Origin: Epichloe hybrida
Taxonomy: Eukaryota > Ascomycota > Sordariomycetes > Hypocreales > Clavicipitaceae
Assembly: GCA_019022495.1 (NCBI GenBank)
Contig: JAFEKR010000019.1
Coordinates: 558,001 to 622,000, forward strand
Direction: 5' to 3'
Length of the DNA: 64,000 nt
Made by a program: the position numbers and the translations under genes. A model generated the notes under the pieces. It was given only the letters and a program-made list of their open reading frames with translations. It was not told where the DNA came from and ran no database searches. Within the stretch, counting starts at the first letter, position 1, and each line of letters begins with the position of its first letter. This document shows, in pieces, positions 57,578 to 64,000 of the stretch.

Positions 57578-60500
57578 AGTTAAACTCTTAAACCCTTTAG
57601 GGAAAATAAACTATTAGCTAGATTTAAATATAAAGAAGCTATAAAATATTTACTTAAAACATACTTATATTACCTAGTAAGGAAGCCTTAACTTTATAAT
57701 ACCTAGGTAATAACTAAAATACCTTAACTATAAAATATAAAAAAGTATAGTAAATACTACCTAACTAATATAGTAATACTAAATCTAGTAATAATAATAA
57801 TCTAAATAAGCTATAAAGATAATATAATATTATATAAGCTAAGCTATAATATACTTATATAAGAAAAAAGATTTTAAATATAAAAGTATAGCTTAAGGAA
57901 ATAAAAGTAAACCTATAATTAGCTAGATTAAGTAAAAGGCTTATAATTTTCTCTTAGATAAATACACTAATAAATCCCTTACTCCTAGATTTCTTACCTA
58001 ATACTAAGTTTATAGTAAGTATATACTTATAAAGCTTTATTAAGATATAGTATAAGGTACTTATATATAAAGGTAATACCTATAAGAATTTATAAGCATA
58101 CCTAGTAAACTTAAATATCCTATTTAAGCTAAACCTAAGAACCTTTTAGGATAATAAAACTAAGGTAATATATACTAGTAGTTACTTAGCTAATAATATA
58201 AAGTAATAGTAAATATATTATATAATAGTAAATAAGTTAGTTAACTACTTAGCTTATACCTAGGATAGATTTATATCCTAGCTAAATACTAAAGTAATAA
58301 ATAAAAATACATAATACTTAGAAGCTACTAGGATACTACTAAATCTTAGGTAAAAAAGTAACTAGTTTTTTTAATTATTCTTAAGACTTTAAATAAAGGT
58401 AAAAGCTAAATTACCTAACTAAATTCCTATATATTTAAGAATAGTAATTTTCCTAAATAGCTTAAATAATACTATAAGGAAGTATATAGTTAGCTAAGAG
58501 TTCCTAATATCTTAGAGCTACTTATAAAGCTAAGGTAAAAAGGCTAAAGTAGTAATAATATCTATGTTAAATAATTATAATAAAAGCTATAATAATAAAG
58601 AAAGTAATAAAAAGAAATAATACTTTACCTCCCTTATAAAGGACTTATAGCAAAACTTATAATAACTAAGTATAAGTTAAAAACCTTTTAAGTATTATAA
58701 ATATAGTAGCCTTAAATATAGTGTAAATAGATATAATATAGTAAACTACTTAATTTATAAAAGTAATAAATATATTACTAAGAAGTATAAAGATAGTAGT
58801 AATAAAACCTTAGACTTAAATAAGATTCTATTTAATTTAGCTTAGGCCTAGGATAATAGTCTTATTATAAAAAAACCTATAGATAAGAGAATAAAAATAT
58901 AAGTATCCTTATAGTAAGATAACCACTAGTTAGTAGTACTAGTGCTATTTAATATAGGTATAAAATATTTAATAATCTACCCTAAATTATTATTAAAATA
59001 AAATTAGAAAAATATAGAAAAAATAAAGATAATACTAGAAAGCATAAGTAAGAATAAGATCTTATACTAAGAAATCCTATATAAACTAGTTAAGGTAAAA
59101 GATAGTATAGGCTATATAAAGGTTTACTAAGTTAGCTACTATATTACTAATATAAAAGAGAGTATACTCCTAGGGATAAACTAAACCCTAGAGTATAAAC
59201 CTATAGTAATAGACTAAAAGTAAGGTTTCTAAAGGTTTTTAATAACTAAGGATTATATTACTTTTACTATAAGTAAGTAATAATTATATAAGGTAGTAAA
59301 GTAGTTTTCTATTATATTATTACTAGTATTACTAAAGATTAAGGTAATTAACCTAGAGGTAAAAAAAGGGAATACTAATAAAAAATTATTAATAAATAAT
59401 ATAGTAAGTAATAACCTAAGTTATAGTATAATTATAGTAATAGTAATAAAATATACTTATATATTAAGGAAAAGAAAACTAAGAAGTATAATAATGCTTT
59501 AAGTAGTATATTATAAAAAGGTAGTAGTATTTATATAAGAGATAAATAGTAATATACCCTAGTAGTAAATCCTAGAAAAGTACGTAAAATTTATAAATAT
59601 ATTTTTAAAGAAGCTAGTAAGTAAGCTTTTAGAATTAGGTAGTTACACTTATATAATTAAGTTAGAAGAGGGGAAATAACTATCCTAGGGACTTATATAT
59701 AACCTAGCTAAAAAAGAGCTAGAGGTACTTAGGGAGTACCTAGTAAGTATATAGGAAAAAGGATGAATTAGAAGATTAATAAGCCTAGCTAAAGCCTTAA
59801 TTTTATTTATTCTAAAAAAAACAGGGAAATTAAGGCTTTATATAAATTATAAGGGCCTTAATAGGATTACTATTAAAAATAAAGCCCCTTTACTACTAAT
59901 CTTTAAAATCCTTAATTAATTAATAAGCATAAAGGTTTTTATATTACTAAATCTTTAAGAGGCATACTACTAGCTATATATCTATAAGGGTAATAAGTAA
60001 AAGATAGCATTTTATTACTACTATAGCCACTTTAAATATCTAGTAATGCTATTTAGGTTAGTTAATATACTAGCTACTTTTTAGGAATATATTAATAATA
60101 CTCTTAAGGGGCTTATAAATAAATTCTATATTATTTACCTTAATAATATCCTAATATATAGTAATAACCTTATAAAACACATAGAGTATATTAAGAGGGT
60201 ATTAAAGTAACTTTAGGATATAAACCTTTATATTAACCTTAAAAAGTGCTAATTTTCTATTATATAAGCAAAATTCCTAGGTTTTATTATATTTAAAAAG
60301 GGTATTAAGATAAAACTATTATAAGTTAAAGCTATTATAACCTAGCTAATACCTTATAGTATATTTAATATTTAATTATTCCTTAGGTTTATAAGGTTTT
60401 ACTAATACTTTATAAAATAGTATAGTAAGGTAGTAGTCTTACTAATAAACTATTTAAAAGGTATTTAGCTAGTAAAGTTTAAGCTAAAGCCTAGTAAGCT

Positions 60501-63500
60501 TATAGTATTTAAAGAACTCTAAAAGAAGTTTTAAAAGGTATTAATCTTAGTATACTTTAACTTACTTTATTTACTAAGAGTAAAGATAAATATATTTAGT
60601 TATATAATTAAAGCTATACTTATAATATTAGTGCTAGGTAGCTAGCACCTAGTAGTGTATTTTTTAAGGAAGTTAACTAATATTAAACTTTACTACTTAA
60701 CCTTAAATACTAAGTTATTAGTAATTTAAGAGGCATTTTAAGCCTAGAGATATTACCTTATGTATTTAACTTATTAAATTATAGTTATTATAGACTATTT
60801 AAATTATAAGTATTTAGCTATAAAGCTAAAGCTAACTAGTAAGTAGGTAATAGTATTAAATAAGCTTTATTTATTTAATTTTAGGATTAAATATTATATA
60901 AGTAAGTTAAATCCTACTAATACCCTATTAAGAAAAGTAAATTATATTAGTAAGAAGTATAAGGTAAAGGCTATATCCTTATAGCTACCTAGCTTTTTAT
61001 CTAAGTTTTTAAATACTAAGTAGTAAGGATATTATAGTAATAGTGTAGTTATAAGTCCTAAGATTATATTACTTAGCGTAACTAATAGTTTATTATAAAA
61101 ACACTATAAGGGCTACACTAGCCTCTAAGGTTTTAAGAAAATATAACTTAATTATATTATTAAGAAACCTAATAGTCCTATAAAGCCTATAAGTAATACG
61201 CTAACTAGGTTTACTAATTATAAGTAGTAAGGTTATACCTTATTTATATTTATTAATATTTCTATAAGTCTAGCAAGCCTATAAGTTAGGAGTCTAGCTA
61301 GGTTAGTAGTTAGTAAGTAATATAAATACCTCCTTAAAATACTACTTAGCTATAATTTATCTATAAGTCTAAAAGCATACTATAAGCTAGCTACTTATAG
61401 TAGTATTATAGTAAGAATATAGGTAATCTAGTAAACCTTTTCTAAGTTTATATATAATATATATCCTATATATATAAAATTAGAGACTTTAATTTAAGTT
61501 ATATTATTTTAAGTATAGTAAGGTAATAACTTTACTATAGGTTATAAGAAGCTACTTAAAAGTAGTAACCTTAAAGTATTATAAATATAGTCTATTAGGC
61601 CCTCTAAGCTATTAATATTTTAAAATAGAGTTTTTATTTTAGTAAGTATAAGAAAGGAAATTTTATTACTTACTTATAATAACCTAGTAGTAAGCTACTA
61701 GGGAGTTAGTAAGACTCTTTATTAAATTATAAGTTAGTATTACTAGCTAATAATAAAGAAAGATACTAAGTTATATATATAAACTTATATAAGCTATTAG
61801 ACTTTAAAGCTAAGGCACTATAAACCTTATAGTAAGCTAGCTATATTACTAGTGCTTAATTAGCCTTTTTAAGAATTATTAATAGATTTTATTATAAAGC
61901 TACTACCTATAAAAGATATAAATTAAACTTATAATATAATCTTAGTTATTATAGACTATTTTATAAAATATAGTATTTATATCCTTATTTTAATATAAAT
62001 AACTAGTAATAGGTTAGCTACTATATTCCTAGAGTATATTTTTAGGGATTATAATGCCCTAGAAGGTATTATAATAAACTATAGTTTAATATTTACTAGT
62101 GGTTTTTAGATAACCTTTTACTACCTTATTATAACTAAGTAGTAACTAAGTATTACGTTTTACTTATAAATAAATAGTTAAATAAAATATCTAAACTAAG
62201 TTTTAAAGTATTATTTAAGAGCTTTTACTTACTTTAATTAAACTAATTAGGCTAATAATTTATTAATAGTATAGTTTATATATAATATAAGTATTTACTT
62301 AACTTATAGCTATACCTTAGCTAAGGCACTATAAGGCTATAACCCTAGGGAACTATAGTAAGTAGTTATAGATATTCCTATAGTAAATAACTAGGTAAAA
62401 ACTTATACTACTACACTAAGAGATAAATATATAGTAATTAAGTAGCTTTTAAGTAACTTATAGGCCTAGTATATAAAATATTATAATAAGAAGTAAACCC
62501 TAATAAAGTTTAAAGTAAGTAACTATATTTTATTATTTATAAAGAATATTAACTTATAGTAACTTAGTAGGAAGCTAAGTATAAAGTATTTAAGCCCTTA
62601 TAAAATTAAAAAGGTAATTAGTACTTATAAATTAGTATATTAATTAAAGCTACTACCTAGAATATATTTATATAATATTTTTAATATTATAAATCTTAAA
62701 CTATTTATAAGGGACTTATCTAGCGTAAAAAATATATTCTTACTATAAGAGAATATTATAAATAATAAATAGGAGTTTAAAGTTAAAAGAATTATATTAT
62801 ATTACTATAATAGGAGATATTAAAAATACCTAGTTAAATAAAAAAGCTATAATACTTTAGAGAATTCTTAGGTAAAGAAAAGAGATTTTATTATAATAAA
62901 TATTATTAAGAATTATAAGTAGTAATTAAGTAGCTAGTTTATAAATATAAAGGTATATTTAGTAAAGTTTAGATAGTAGTAGTAATATATAAAAAAAAAT
63001 CTAGATAATTTCTTAAACTTTAGATAACCTAACTTATAGCTACTTTACACTAATTACTTTATTAATATATTACTTACCTATTCCTTAGTAATCTTAGATA
63101 TAATAATAAGGGCAGAGGATTTATTCTTATTATTAGAGAAATCCCCCTCCTTATATATATATATATAAAGCTTACTAGGGAGGTCTAGTAGCCTAATATA
63201 AGTAAGAAGCGTAAATATATTAGTAGTAAGCTACTAGTAAGTTAGTAAAGCTATAAGCTAAAGCGTAAAAATATATATAAATAAAAGGTTTTATATAATA
63301 AAATATAAGCTATTAGAAATATTAATTTAGACTTCTAGATTAATAGTATTATTAAGTAGTAATATAGTAACTTATTTATTAGTATTAGCCTTATATATAA
63401 CTTCTACTATAAGTTATACCTATCTTACTTAATTATACTTATTAGTATTTTTAGTAATTAAAAGTATATTATAAAGTTTACGCTTTATATATATTAGATA

Positions 63501-64000
63501 CTAGTAGTATATTAGTAATAACTAAGTTATAGAAATAAGAGATATATATATTATTAAGGAAGTATAGATTATTTTTAGGATTACTATAAGTATTAATATA
63601 CTTAAAAAGCATATAGTATAACTAAGTAAACTAAGTAAAACACTAGTAGTATATTAGTATATATATTAGTAGTAAAAAAAGAAGGATAAACCCTAGTGTA
63701 ATCCTTATTATTATATATATAATAGGTATATTTTATTAAGTTATTTATATAAGTTAGGAATAGTATATAGTAAGATAGTAGTAAAGTTATACTTAGAGAA
63801 TTAGTATATTAGGTTAGGATAAGTCTACCCTTAATAATATATTATAGCTTTATACTATTACTATCTTTAGGTATAATAGCTTATATTATAACTTACTATA
63901 TATAATAAATATAAGGAATCTTTATTTTACTAGTATTACTAGCTATAAGTTAGTAAGGTTAGCACTAGGAGGTAAAGATATTATACTTATATTAAGATTT
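57578..64000 (+). pseudogene. Gypsy B gag-pol (degraded, 3' end outside window)
   Basis: The Ty3/gypsy polyprotein, read through stops. A decayed CCHC knuckle (KYYKYSSLKYSVNRY) lies near 58680-58725 and a protease-like VLFNIGIKYLI (family DTGA) near 58940. Reverse transcriptase starts near 59820 with GKLRLYINYKGLNRITIKNK. Its YLDD catalytic box reads YLNNILIYSNN near 60140. The RNase H region is near 60480-60800. Integrase near 61640-62250 reads ELLIDFIIKLLPIKD and IILVIIDYFIKY. Asp-to-Asn changes at catalytic sites and many stops mean it is inactive. Confidence 0.85.

Larger units (their letters stand above)
57311..64000 (+). mobile_element. Gypsy LTR retrotransposon B, RIP-mutated, runs off the window
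   Basis: The 5' LTR is 57311-57577 (267 bp). Internal sequence continues to the window end. By the internal length of gypsy A (7,405 bp), the 3' LTR should start near 64983. It is the same family as gypsy A in opposite orientation, without the 166-bp duplication and without hAT-type insertions. Confidence 0.9.

Noticed and set aside
1..64000. Starship-type giant element
   Set aside because: Accessory genes often seen as cargo are present (DUF7924, kinases, ankyrin), but no DUF3723 tyrosine-recombinase captain or matching ends were found in the window.

Overview
This window looks like repeat-dense, accessory DNA from a filamentous ascomycete (Pezizomycotina); I cannot name the species. The evidence is short GT..AG introns of about 46-64 bp, fungal gene families (ankyrin-ZZ protein, DUF7924-like protein, casein-kinase-1-like kinase, small secreted Cys-rich protein), and a sharp split between GC-equilibrated islands and very AT-rich stretches. 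In the AT-rich stretches the transposon reading frames are still readable but are full of TAA/TAG codons where the family expects Gln or Trp codons. That is the signature of repeat-induced point mutation (RIP, C-to-T in both strands).

Layout. 1-5300: RIP-mutated Helitron, minus strand (DUF6570-like N-terminus, Rep-associated region, Pif1-type helicase running to about base 1). 5300-7847: AT-rich, no gene. 7848-14566: complete RIP-mutated Ty1/copia element, minus strand, with 288-bp LTRs and 5-bp duplication GTATA. 15237-23609: GC-equilibrated island with a three-exon Ser-rich gene whose ancestral frame continues into a zinc knuckle, a second decayed copy of that tail, an ankyrin-ZZ gene, an effector-like six-cysteine secreted protein and a truncated DUF7924-like gene. 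23689-37174: a gypsy element, minus strand, with 5-bp duplication CTAGG. Two hAT-type elements with 8-bp duplications sit in its downstream LTR, one of them containing a third, small hAT-type element. Removing them restores a 267-bp LTR exactly. 37180-42480: a RIP-damaged casein-kinase-1-like gene, a BED-finger fragment, an intact kinase-like gene, a MULE-type MITE and a small Cys-rich reading frame. 42481-45179: complete MULE with 43-bp perfect terminal repeats and 8-bp duplication. 45190-49650: low-coding GC-moderate DNA with a minisatellite and a pogo-like MITE. 49652-57270: nested AT-rich elements (two TA-flanked TIR elements back to back, a copia fragment, a hAT end, a GC-rich islet between 28-bp direct repeats, and a possible solo LTR). 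57311-64000: a second gypsy copy, plus strand, whose 3' LTR should lie about 1 kb past the window.

The genes do not form a pathway. They look like accessory cargo (kinases, ankyrin/ZZ protein, DUF7924, secreted protein) stranded between mutually nested transposons. The most interesting items are the Ser-rich/zinc-knuckle gene with a duplicated exon-intron module and four RIP-type stop codons, and the tiny secreted protein that gains its last two cysteines only after splicing.
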